From: Histomonas meleagridis
Lineage: Eukaryota; Parabasalia; Tritrichomonadida; Dientamoebidae
Length of the DNA: 64,000 bases
Reading direction: 5' to 3'
Assembly (NCBI GenBank): GCA_020186115.1
Contig: WSYJ01000144.1
Span: forward strand, 62,001-126,000
Shown here: one piece after another, positions 43,505-52,245 of the stretch
Numbering within the stretch: position 1 is the stretch's first letter
Layout of the letters: each line of letters starts with the position of its first letter
Program-made: the position numbers and the translations under genes
Notes under the pieces: generated by a model
Database searches by the model: none
Seen by the model: only the letters and a program-made list of their open reading frames with translations
What the model was told of the DNA's origin: nothing

Positions 43505-44809
43505 TTAAAATATCTGAATAAGATTAAAATAAACATTATTATAATTAACATCAATTCCTTCTTGTTCAAGAAAATATTTAACAAGTTCAAAATTTCCTGA
43601 TTCAGTTGAAAAAATTAAGATGCCTTTAGGAATTCGATTTTTTTGAAGAAAATATTTAACAAGATATAAGTTTCCTTCTTTTGCTGATTCATTAATGATA
43701 TCTTCATTAATTTTCATTCCTTCATTCTCTAAAAATGAAAGAATTTCATAATTCCCATTTTTAATGCAATAGGACGCTAATTTATTAATGCTTTTTGATT
43801 TCTTTTCAGTTCTCAATCCCCATGTAGTTTGGCTGTTAGCTATTCCCCAAGGTATATTTCTTCCCCAAGTCGTAATATTTATTGGAACTTGCTGATTATT
43901 TTCTTTGAGTTTTTCAAATTTGTTTTCATAAATATATTTAAAGATATTGTTCCTATGGAACTCAATTGCAGCTTCATATGCATCCTCAAATGATGAATGA
44001 TTTTGTTCACATAAATGAATGATTTCTTCGTTTCCACCTGCAATTGCATATTTACCTGTGTTTTCTACTTTAGAACCATTCATAAGTAAGTATTTAAAAC
44101 ATTTAATTGATCCGAAAAATGCTGCATAATCAATTAATTTAACTTTTGTAGTATTAACAAAAGAACATCTCTCATAGATTGATGGATTAATCATTTGGTT
44201 ATAATCAAATTTTGTTTGTGTTGATATTTCTTGGAGTTTTTCGATATCATCATTTTGAATTATTTTTGCAATAATGTTGGGATTATGTCCTTCTTTAATA
44301 TATTTCTTATGAAGTTCCCAATCATTCTTTGAAAGTTCTCTATTATTTTTCAAAAAAGATGTTTGCATGGTTGGTTGAGTTCCAGGTAAAGCAGCCATCC
44401 ATCTAATTAGACCTCGATTTATTGTTTTGCGATGTGAAAAATATTCTGAATTAATGTCCTTGAGAATAGTTTCATTTATTAAATTTAATCCAATCATATA
44501 CTCAATGATATAATATGATTCATGTGAATTAATTTTAGATATATATTGAGAAAAATCTTCATATAAATTGATGGAAGTGTTTTTAAATATTTCTTCTTCT
44601 TTTGTTTGAATTGTTTTTAGAAAATTTAAATATATATCAATATCATTCTTTCGTGATAAAAATGAAAAATAAATTAATTTAAATATGTTAAAATTAAATG
44701 AATATGGAAAATTTGAATCAAATAATTCCATTGTTTGTTGAACTATTATCTCCAGGTTTTCATTAGATAGGTTAAAAATTAGTTTTTCTAGTGCAATATT
44801 CAGGTCCAT
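43505..44809 (-). CDS. DUF3447/ankyrin protein, first contiguous block of a split gene reaching to 41397
   Basis: 434 codons. Domains: an N-terminal helical family domain (about 1-160), SKNDWELHKKYIKEGHNPN (about 178), the DUF3447 region LIDYAAFFGSIKCFKYLLMNG with YAIAGGNEEIIHLCEQNHSSF (about 225-280), a Gln/Asn/Trp-rich insertion (TWGRNIPWGIANSQ, about 315) absent from the 5.8-kb paralogue, and ankyrin repeats ending in GIDVNYNN (to 43535). The frame then runs 10 codons into a spacer and stops. The 13 cassettes that follow on the same strand keep register with the ankyrin period if about 68, 51 or 48 nt are removed at each junction. The joined protein would then be about 810 residues with some 15 ankyrin repeats. 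Function unknown; protein binding is the usual role. Confidence 0.8.
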   Translation of the reverse strand: MDLNIALEKLIFNLSNENLEIIVQQTMELFDSNFPYSFNFNIFKLIYFSFLSRKNDIDIYLNFLKTIQTKEEEIFKNTSINLYEDFSQYISKINSHESYYIIEYMIGLNLINETILKDINSEYFSHRKTINRGLIRWMAALPGTQPTMQTSFLKNNRELSKNDWELHKKYIKEGHNPNIIAKIIQNDDIEKLQEISTQTKFDYNQMINPSIYERCSFVNTTKVKLIDYAAFFGSIKCFKYLLMNGSKVENTGKYAIAGGNEEIIHLCEQNHSSFEDAYEAAIEFHRNNIFKYIYENKFEKLKENNQQVPINITTWGRNIPWGIANSQTTWGLRTEKKSKSINKLASYCIKNGNYEILSFLENEGMKINEDIINESAKEGNLYLVKYFLQKNRIPKGILIFSTESGNFELVKYFLEQEGIDVNYNNVYFNLIQIF

Positions 44810-44810
44810 A

Positions 44811-44816
44811 AAATGA
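44811..44816 (-). promoter_or_regulatory. Inr TCATTT of the split ankyrin gene
   Basis: TCATTT is directly followed by TATGG; +1 at 44814 would leave a 5-nt leader before ATG 44809, as is common in trichomonads. Confidence 0.55.
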
Positions 44817-45530
44817 TTATTGCGATCTTTCGAATGGTTTATCTCTTTATTAACTTTTTGATCGCGCCGATAGAAATTCCTATTTTTGCTTCAAATCATC
44901 AACGGTTTATACGTTTTCAATTTTAAATAGTTTACAAAGAAGTTTAAAAAGTGAAACATTACATAAATATTGGAATATCATTTTATATCATAAAGAAGGT
45001 ATTTGACAACCATTGTAATATAAAAGTTGTAAAATTTTAATAAAAATTATCATATTTCATATAATATAAAATACATTGGATCTTTTTTTAATTTTTTAGC
45101 TATTGTTCATATTTTGAAAAAAGCAAAAAAAGATGAAATTTCTATTTTTTCCAATAGTTTTGTGTGTCTTTATTTTGTTATGAAGTAATATTACAAAACT
45201 AAAATTACAAAAAACAAAATTTCTGTATGAAATTTAATAACAAGATGTACTACCCATGTTTTTTAATTTACTTCAAAATAAAATGGAATTAAGTTTCTAC
45301 TTTTAGAGGTAACATTTCAAAAAACTTTTAAATAAAAAGCGAATGCAAAATTGTTTCATCATACATAAATCCTTTTATTAAACTCACTTTCATAAAATGT
45401 ATTCATTTTACATTATAAAGCGTTATTCAATATAGCTCAGTATTATTTTATACTCACTTTGATTTTATATTTTATTAATTTATTTATTTGAAGGGAATAT
45501 TTTTGTTCTATTTTGTAACTTTTTTTCTTA
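44817..45530. other. Divergent intergenic region
   Basis: AT-rich, long T tracts, no gene recognised. Confidence 0.6.
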
Positions 45531-45536
45531 TCATAA
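45531..45536 (+). promoter_or_regulatory. Inr-like TCATAA
   Basis: TCATAA (TCA-Y-W) lies 45 nt before ATG 45576. Confidence 0.4.
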
Positions 45537-45575
45537 ATTAAACGGGTTCGTTTGGATAAATTTTACAAGATTTTA

Positions 45576-48017
45576 ATGATTTCTCCTCTACAAAGATTAG
45601 AATCGGCAATATCAGTATTTTGTTCTCCAGCAACAAACGAAGTAGATCGTGCTTCTGCACATGAATTTATACAAAATTGGGGATTAGCGCCTGAATCAAT
45701 TCCAATTTCTTTAGAAGCCTTATCTATATCACCCAACCAACTCTTAGCATTTTTTTCTGCCTCAGCAATTTTAAAACATTTAATGAACAATTATTCAGCA
45801 TTTACTTCAGAATTAATTGAAAAAATATTTACAATATGTCATGAACGCCTTCATTCTGTTTTAAACCAACCAAACACCCCAAGCGAAACCTCTATTATTC
45901 GGATCATGTCATACATTTCTTTTCGTGAACCCAATTATGAATCCAAATTTTGCAATGAATCACCTTTAAGCAAATTAATTTTTTATGATTTCATCTTTGA
46001 TTTTCATTCCAGGTGTAATGATGATTGTGAAAAGAACACAGATCGAATTCTAGGTTTAATTCCATTAATAATTGAACTCTTAACATATGCACCCATCAAT
46101 CAAAATTGGTTTTCTCTTCATGCCCAAGCGATTCTTAACTCCCCAGACCTTTCTATTTTCACTCCATTACTTCCACGTGTATTTAATTCCTTACGGAAGC
46201 CAGAGTTTGTACCACAAGTTTTATCATTATATGAATCGATATTACAAATCGAAGCCATAAACTTTGACCAAAATCAAATCTCATATATTCTGAAGTTAAT
46301 TTCACATATGATATCATATTCTTCATATTTAATGAAAGCGCCCAAAAACATTTTACAAGTTCAATGTTCATCATTTATATGGTGTACTACTTTAGAGTTT
46401 GGCAATGATTTTTTTTCACGATCATCATTAATACGATATACATTTAATTTATTTTCTATTCTATTAAAAGAACTTAATAATTTTTTGATAGTTCCTGATG
46501 AGTTTTTTATTATTTTGGATTACGCAGCATCACTTTTTGGAATCATTATAAGTAAAAACGAAGAAATGATTCCGTTTGGTATCCAATTACTTGATTACAT
46601 TATTAATTTAATTGATAAAAATTTGTTTTTTTGTGATAAACGAATGAATGATATCATTCGTAATTTAACATCTATTAATCCCGAAATCTTTTTAAATTAT
46701 ATACAAGTTCGATTACAAAACATTACGAATGGTTTAATATATGTAATTTCATATTTACCAAAAATTATTCGTTCACAATTCGTTATTCCATTATTAAGTT
46801 TAATACCTGATAATTGTCAAACGTTTTTTGTTTTTATTAAGAAATGTGCTAAATGTGTAACGACACAAGAAGTTGCTATTAATATGATAACGCGAACATA
46901 TCAAATGTTTTCTAATTCATTTTTAGAAGGCTCTGAAACTATGTATAAATTGTCCAAATGTTTTCCACAATTATTTTTAATGAATTTCAATGATTATGTA
47001 ACTCCATTAATCTTTGCATTAAATTCATCGCCTTTTCAAGTTTGTAAATATCTTTTATCATCATTGTTTACTATATTACCATTAGGTAAGTATGAAAACA
47101 ATCAACAAATCGAAGTAATATTACAAGGAATTGGATATAACTTTGTTCGATGTATTGGACAAATATTAAATTCCAATAATTCCGAGTTCTTAAATGTTTA
47201 TCATGACTTTATCATTACTGTTATTTCAAGTACTTCGACGAATGTTGAATTCCCGAAAATTTTTGTTGATTTTTTCCAATCATTATTTGATAAAGTCGTT
47301 GAATCATTAAATATATTTTGGAATAAACCAAATGATAATATCCAAAGTTTTTTGGGATCAATAGTTGAAGAAGCATTAAATAAAAAATGGATTTCGAATA
47401 AGAAACAAATAATGGAATGGCTGTGTAACATATTACATAATAATCCATTGCCTGTACACTTTCGAATTCTTTCTTATTTGATTGAATTCTTACCAAATGA
47501 TAACATCTCAAATGTCGTTATATCATTAATTAGTATGGACGTTGACCCACAATTAATTTTGGAGATTATTAAATTCTTCGAAGTTTTCTTGAAACAAAAA
47601 TCAGATTTGTTCTTTCAATGTTTCGATATTTTTATGATTTTGTCTTTATTAAATTCAAATAATACCGAAATAATTTCATCAACATTAAAATTGTTGTTGT
47701 TAATTATGCAAAACCTTCAAATACCAAAGGAAATAGCTGAGGTTATAATGAGAAGAATAGTTGAGTTGTTGTTTTCTTATGTGAATTCTTCAGTAATTTC
47801 TTGCTCTTTACAAGTTTTAAGATGTATAGCGTTTAATTACTTCGAACCTGAGTCTGTGATTAACTTCATTTTAAGTGGATTAAATGAGAATAATAGTAAC
47901 GAAAATTGTTTGTACTTTAAACAATTGTTCTTAAACCCAGACGCGGATGTGAAAGAACTTGAAAGAGTTGGAAGACAAATAATTATGTTCCGGAGAAAAA
48001 TGTTAAACGCAAATTAA
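45576..48017 (+). CDS. Karyopherin-beta family protein (transportin-SR/importin-13/exportin-like)
   Basis: 813 aa of helical HEAT-type repeats without catalytic motifs. The N-terminus has the importin-beta N-terminal pattern: LESAISVFCSPATNEVDRASAHEFIQNW, then a hydrophobic ISPNQLLAFFSASAILKHL helix, as in exportin/transportin-SR proteins that begin with a lone Leu-rich helix and R-x-x-A-x-x-x-L/I. The family carries proteins or RNAs through nuclear pores with Ran. It is shorter than typical members (about 950-1,100 aa). The frame begins at a TTG (45552), but the first ATG is 45576. This is the second karyopherin-like gene in the window; they are not close paralogues. Confidence 0.65.
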   Translation: MISPLQRLESAISVFCSPATNEVDRASAHEFIQNWGLAPESIPISLEALSISPNQLLAFFSASAILKHLMNNYSAFTSELIEKIFTICHERLHSVLNQPNTPSETSIIRIMSYISFREPNYESKFCNESPLSKLIFYDFIFDFHSRCNDDCEKNTDRILGLIPLIIELLTYAPINQNWFSLHAQAILNSPDLSIFTPLLPRVFNSLRKPEFVPQVLSLYESILQIEAINFDQNQISYILKLISHMISYSSYLMKAPKNILQVQCSSFIWCTTLEFGNDFFSRSSLIRYTFNLFSILLKELNNFLIVPDEFFIILDYAASLFGIIISKNEEMIPFGIQLLDYIINLIDKNLFFCDKRMNDIIRNLTSINPEIFLNYIQVRLQNITNGLIYVISYLPKIIRSQFVIPLLSLIPDNCQTFFVFIKKCAKCVTTQEVAINMITRTYQMFSNSFLEGSETMYKLSKCFPQLFLMNFNDYVTPLIFALNSSPFQVCKYLLSSLFTILPLGKYENNQQIEVILQGIGYNFVRCIGQILNSNNSEFLNVYHDFIITVISSTSTNVEFPKIFVDFFQSLFDKVVESLNIFWNKPNDNIQSFLGSIVEEALNKKWISNKKQIMEWLCNILHNNPLPVHFRILSYLIEFLPNDNISNVVISLISMDVDPQLILEIIKFFEVFLKQKSDLFFQCFDIFMILSLLNSNNTEIISSTLKLLLLIMQNLQIPKEIAEVIMRRIVELLFSYVNSSVISCSLQVLRCIAFNYFEPESVINFILSGLNENNSNENCLYFKQLFLNPDADVKELERVGRQIIMFRRKMLNAN

Positions 48018-48398
48018 GAATAAATTTTATACATTTGTTTATTGCTTAAATTTTGTTAGTGCGGATTGCAATTTTTATTTGATTTTATTAATAAAAAATT
48101 GTTTGTATTTGTATATTCGAATGTTTTTTTGAGAAATGTTTTAAACATTTTTTTCTCTTTCCAATTCAATATTAATATTGAAATGCTTCTTCGTTCTAAA
48201 CATTATTTATTTAATAAAATTTTCTTTTTTTTATTATACATTTTTGGATAAAACTTTTATTAAAGATTTTCTAAAAAAAAAATTAAATCTAGAAATATAA
48301 TTTTGAAGTACATAGATATAAAAACAAAATGTTATTTTACATGAGATAGCCTTATATATTTTCATGAAAATGTTATTTATTTATTTATTTGGAAGTAA
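48018..48398. other. Intergenic region
   Basis: AT-rich. A Phe/Leu-rich open frame at 48066-48251 is judged chance. Confidence 0.55.
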
Positions 48399-48428
48399 AA
48401 TGGCCGTTTAATAAAACATTCAATTCTT

Positions 48429-49271
48429 TTGTGTAAAAGTGCTAAGTCACTTTTCTTTGATAGGAATTTGGATTTTACTTGCGCAAAGTTACACTCATTA
48501 ATACCTGATGCACCAATTGAAGAATGCAAAAAGGCAATACTCGAACTCCCTTTTAATGAAGCGGTCGAATTTCTAAAAGGAAAATACTCAAAAGAATATA
48601 TCCAAAAAAGAAACTTAGCTGTTTTAAAAGAAATTTTCCCTGATTTTACAGATGAACAAAGGCTAGAAGCTCTCAATAAATCAAATAATGATATTGATGA
48701 GGCAGTTAGTTATTTATACGCAAATCCAAAAACACTCGAAGAAAAAAAGCAAGAATTTGAAGACTATGATTCATATTCATCTCAGTATAGCGATGAGCCA
48801 GAAATAAATATTAAAATAGAACCAATTTCAAAACCAAAACCAAATTTGAAACCTATCGATTTAAGAGGTTGTACAAATCCTCTTCCAGAAACTCCTTATC
48901 AATACTACATTGATTCAAGTGATTACTTGCCATCAACTACAAATGAAAAGAAATCAGATGAAATAGATAATCAATCAACACCTAATATAAAAGAAAAAGA
49001 CACCGTACAGACAATCGATTTGCATGGTATTGGCTCTACACAAGCCAGATATATTGTTATTGAAGCACTTAAGAATGCTCAAAAAAATAATGTTGCAATA
49101 ATCCACTTTATCACCGGAGTCGGAAATCACTCTGCCGGAAATGTCCCTGTTCTGAGGCCGCTTGTCCTTGAGATATGCCACGACCTGAACTTCAAAGCAT
49201 CGATTCCAACTGTCAATCCAGGAGTTGTTGTTTGTAATGTTAATAGCCCAAATGCAATAAACTTGGCATGA
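48429..49271 (+). CDS. CUE domain plus Smr domain protein, with no ATG in frame
   Basis: About 280 codons. Two CUE/UBA-like helical segments lie at the front (AKLHSLIPDAPIEECKKAIL and LAVLKEIFPDFTDEQRLEAL), followed by an acidic linker. A C-terminal Smr domain starts with TIDLHGIGSTQARYIV and has ITGVGNHSAGNVPVLRPLV, the LDLHG and G-x-G-x-H-S signatures of Smr. CUE binds ubiquitin; eukaryotic Smr domains are linked to RNA cleavage in ribosome quality control (N4BP2/Cue2 group). The whole open frame lacks a Met codon. ATG 48400 is one frame off, and one extra T in the run at 48407-48409 would join it. An Inr-like TCACTT at 48447 lies inside the frame instead. Frameshift, sequencing error, upstream exon or non-AUG start are all possible. 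Confidence 0.75.
   Translation: MCKSAKSLFFDRNLDFTCAKLHSLIPDAPIEECKKAILELPFNEAVEFLKGKYSKEYIQKRNLAVLKEIFPDFTDEQRLEALNKSNNDIDEAVSYLYANPKTLEEKKQEFEDYDSYSSQYSDEPEINIKIEPISKPKPNLKPIDLRGCTNPLPETPYQYYIDSSDYLPSTTNEKKSDEIDNQSTPNIKEKDTVQTIDLHGIGSTQARYIVIEALKNAQKNNVAIIHFITGVGNHSAGNVPVLRPLVLEICHDLNFKASIPTVNPGVVVCNVNSPNAINLA
48447..48452 (+). promoter_or_regulatory. Inr-like TCACTT inside the CUE-Smr frame
   Basis: A perfect TCACTT. If used, the transcript would contain the CUE and Smr domains but no in-frame AUG. It may be coincidental. Confidence 0.3.
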
Positions 49272-49618
49272 AATGAGTCAAATTATAAAATATTTTGTGA
49301 TTAAAATTTATTCAAATAATTTCATTTTTTTTTATTACTTAACTTTCTTCTTATTTTAAGGATATTTAAAGTTTTTAATCACCAAATGTTTGAAATACAG
49401 GGAAATAAAGGATTAATTATAATTAATTTTAAGAATTATAAAAAGGATGATTAAAAATGAGTTTTTACATACAAAATTTACATAAAATGTTTGATTAAAC
49501 AATTGAAAATGCTTCACTTATCTTAAATACAGCTCAAACAAAATTAGTTGATTCAACATCTAAAAAGAACAATTAAATTGGAATATTCATATTTAAAATA
49601 AAATAATGTTTATTGACA
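49272..49618. other. Intergenic region between convergent genes
   Basis: AT-rich; the only item of note is the interrupted small frame at 49457-49576. Confidence 0.5.
49457..49576 (+). pseudogene. Small coding-like frame with one in-frame TAA
   Basis: ATG 49457 gives MSFYIQNLHKMFD, a TAA, and then TIENASLILNTAQTKLVDST to a second TAA. The composition looks coding. No family recognised; probably decayed. Confidence 0.2.
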
Positions 49619-50830
49619 TTATGCCCATTCAGGAATATAGCAATGGCTTAAGTAACCTCTGCTTGCCATTTCAGTCTTTAAGTTTGCATATAAGAAAGTT
49701 TCATTTCCCATATAAGGAACTTTAAGCACATCGCCATTATAGACGAACCTACCATACACATCGTTATTAATTTCCCACAACTCGAAATCCAAGTGAGCCC
49801 TCACAGGAATTGCGTCCTTATTCTTATAGTCGAACCCAAGCGTCGACAAAACCGCTGACAAACCGGAGTCATGTGAACTCAAAAGTGCGAAACGGTAATC
49901 GTTTTGCATTGAAATTGCTTCATCGGCGATTCTGAACATCTCTCTGAACAAAGGCGATGACGCGACGCCTCTGTACTTGTCGTTATCATGTTGCATGAAC
50001 TGATAATTGTTGACAAGCTTCTGACAATCTTGTTGGAAATCAGCAGAAATTCGCTCAGGAAGTGTGTGATTGGTACAAGATGTCATTAAAATGTAAGAAC
50101 AGAACTTCTTAACACTTTTGGCATCCCAACTTTTGACTTCGCTCCCATATTTGGATTGATATTTCGTTGTGAATTCATTGAAATAATCTTGGAAAATTGG
50201 AAGAGTGTATAAATCCGTGGTTATGCTCTTGATCTCAGAACACCATTCTTCTGAGGGATGGAGAATTCCTGCTGCATCGTTATCTGTGACCATGTTAATG
50301 ACTTCATTTGGATTAACTGGTGAATACATTCCTTGAAGAAATGATATTGCTGATCGGATTGTACGATCGAGTTCTGTGGCTCTAACATAGACATATCTAG
50401 GATTGAAATGTTCTGGAAGAACTTTCAATTCTTCAACATATCGTTTTGCATAAGTACGTCCAAGTTCAACATGTTGTTCAACACCTGAAACAAGGAGGTC
50501 TTTAGCTCTACAATTTGGCTTATATTCAGCAAGACGATCATCTAAATTCTCAATATAATCTCTAGGATATTTAACTGGTGCAGAATGTACGCGTGGAGCA
50601 GCGGATGCTTCTGAGTCACATATCCATTCTTGCTCTTTTGAAGAATTAAAGAAATCTGTTCCTGGGGTACGTGATCCATGGCGAATTATAACTTGAACCT
50701 GGATAAGGTTAGCACCTTCGATTGGTGGTGCAAGCTTTGTTGTAGCAACGCATTGTTGATATGTATAGCTGAACGAAAGCGATGAAAAAAGGCAAAGCAT
50801 TGTTATATATTCTATAATTTTTTTTCTCAT
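49619..50830 (-). CDS. Secreted or lysosomal histidine acid phosphatase
   Basis: 403 aa. A signal peptide is clear: MRKK followed by a hydrophobic core (YITMLCLFSSLSFSY), cleaved near residue 22-25. The catalytic motif RHGSRTP stands near residue 50 and the second catalytic pair in SSHDSGLSAVL near 325; intermediate Arg and conserved Cys are present. Enzymes of branch 2 of the histidine phosphatase superfamily hydrolyse phosphomonoesters at acid pH, and trichomonads are known for acid phosphatase in lysosomes and secretions. No C-terminal membrane segment, so it should be soluble. ATG 50830 follows an Inr TCACTT with a 24-nt leader; an out-of-frame ATG at 50834 precedes it. Confidence 0.9.
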   Translation of the reverse strand: MRKKIIEYITMLCLFSSLSFSYTYQQCVATTKLAPPIEGANLIQVQVIIRHGSRTPGTDFFNSSKEQEWICDSEASAAPRVHSAPVKYPRDYIENLDDRLAEYKPNCRAKDLLVSGVEQHVELGRTYAKRYVEELKVLPEHFNPRYVYVRATELDRTIRSAISFLQGMYSPVNPNEVINMVTDNDAAGILHPSEEWCSEIKSITTDLYTLPIFQDYFNEFTTKYQSKYGSEVKSWDAKSVKKFCSYILMTSCTNHTLPERISADFQQDCQKLVNNYQFMQHDNDKYRGVASSPLFREMFRIADEAISMQNDYRFALLSSHDSGLSAVLSTLGFDYKNKDAIPVRAHLDFELWEINNDVYGRFVYNGDVLKVPYMGNETFLYANLKTEMASRGYLSHCYIPEWA

Positions 50831-50850
50831 ACATTGCAAAACTTCGGCAA

Positions 50851-50856
50851 AAGTGA
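50851..50856 (-). promoter_or_regulatory. Inr TCACTT of the acid phosphatase gene
   Basis: Minus-strand TCACTT with +1 at 50854, 24 nt before ATG 50830. Confidence 0.6.
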
Positions 50857-51044
50857 CAAAATCAAAAAAAAAAAATTCGAACTCTCCAAAAAAATTTGTT
50901 ATTTCTACAGATCTGATGTGTTCTTCTTCTAAATTTCACTTTGTAATTTTAAAGCCTTTTTGTTGAAAAGAACAAAAATTAATTTTGGAAAATTGATTTA
51001 TTCATCATACTTATTCAAGAGTATAAATCTCTTGAACTACATAG

Positions 51045-51728
51045 TTAGTAAGGTCCCGGTGGTGGTTGTTGGTAATATTGTGGAGGTGGAGGATAAAAAT
51101 ATGGTTGTTGAGGAGGTGGTTGAGCATATGGCGATGGTTGTGGAGGAGGTGCATAAGGTGGTGGTGGTGGAGCGTATTGTGGTTGTGGTGGTGGAGCGTA
51201 TTGTGGTTGTGCAGGTGGTGCATAACATTCTTGAGGAGCCGAAAGGAAAGAATATTGTGGACTTGCACGGAAAACTTGGTTAAGGAAAAGTGAGTTTAAC
51301 GAACACATTTCAATGAGGTTTGGAATAAATTCTTCTACATCTTTAGGAGTTAATTTATCGGTTTCACAAAGAAGTTTGATATCATGTGAAAGTTGGACTG
51401 TCTTATATTGCTTTGCAATTTTCCCTAATTCCCTTTTTACAATTCCTGTTTTTTCAAGTTCTCCAAATGAGAAAAGAAGATCAAGATCCTTTTGGCAATG
51501 CCCAGGATTATTTTCTATGTTTTGAATTGCAGTGTAAAGTTTTGTTTTTGCTTGTTTTTTCAATCCGATTATTGTAAGATTTTCTAAATCTGATATTACA
51601 CCTTCTTTTTTATTTGTAGCAGATTTTCTACTTAGGTTACGAATAATAGTTTGTTCCGTTTTAAGTTGGTTTGCGCCCATAGAGTTTATTGTACTTTTGA
51701 CTATTCTGAGATTGTTTTTCCAAGACAT
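51045..51728 (-). CDS. Helical protein with a Pro/Tyr/Gln-rich tail
   Basis: 227 aa. Residues 1-160 are helical and basic (MSWKNNLRIVKSTINSMG, then GLKKQAKTKLYTAIQNIE). Residues 165-227 are low-complexity P-P-P-P-Y-A/Q repeats (QPQYAPPP type), recalling proline-rich tails that bind WW, SH3 or ESCRT-type partners. The overall plan (small charged helical bundle plus Pro-rich tail) is loosely like ESCRT-III/IST1 proteins, but no diagnostic motif was found, so function is left open. ATG 51728 is the first Met. Confidence 0.6.
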   Translation of the reverse strand: MSWKNNLRIVKSTINSMGANQLKTEQTIIRNLSRKSATNKKEGVISDLENLTIIGLKKQAKTKLYTAIQNIENNPGHCQKDLDLLFSFGELEKTGIVKRELGKIAKQYKTVQLSHDIKLLCETDKLTPKDVEEFIPNLIEMCSLNSLFLNQVFRASPQYSFLSAPQECYAPPAQPQYAPPPQPQYAPPPPPYAPPPQPSPYAQPPPQQPYFYPPPPQYYQQPPPGPY

Positions 51729-52245
51729 ATATCAAGTGCCAAAACCGTCGTGATTTCGTTCACAATTTTACAATGGTTTACGACATGATTTTAAATTGAA
51801 AAGCTCTCGGGGGTTACGTTACAAATACCGGTGATAATTCAAAAAGTTTCATCGTTTGGCTGTTTCATTGAGGTGACAAATTGAACTTCTTTGGTTGTGT
51901 CGAAAACGTTAAATTATGCACGTTAATTGTTGGATATAAACTTCCGAAAAAGTTAAAACTAAAGAAAAAATGGAAAATACGATTATAATAAATTGTAAAA
52001 GAACTTAAAGTCAACCTTTGCAAAATTCAAAATGTCAAACAAAATAAAAGTAAATAAATCAAAAGTGGTTGCACAAATAAATTATAGTCTGGGTCATTAT
52101 TCGTATCATTACCATTAGGGGAGCTACGTTGACAGCTCGCATTAGCTTCCATGCCAAACGCTATTTATCAGTCAAATTAACATTGTTAGGTTTTTAAGTA
52201 TTTTTTTAGTAGCGCCTCATTTCATTGGTTCAAAAAAGTTTTTTT
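51729..52245. other. Intergenic region with a GC-rich hairpin patch
   Basis: AT-rich except 52085-52170, which is clearly GC-richer and holds GAGCT (52121-52125) inverted as AGCTC (52134-52138) with an 8-nt loop. It could be a small RNA gene or a relic; no tRNA can be folded from it by eye. Confidence 0.4.

Noticed and set aside
41397-43505. Ordinary GT-AG spliceosomal introns in the ankyrin spacers
   Set aside because: GT is present at a common upstream position in only about five spacers and AG is not kept at the downstream end. The trichomonad consensus motifs are absent. Non-canonical removal remains open.
51045-51293. Val/Trp-rich plus-strand and His/Thr-rich minus-strand frames
   Set aside because: Shadows of the Pro/Tyr-rich tail coded by the 51728-51045 gene.
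52085-52170. tRNA gene in the GC-rich patch
   Set aside because: No TTCGA T-loop motif and no cloverleaf could be drawn by eye on either strand.
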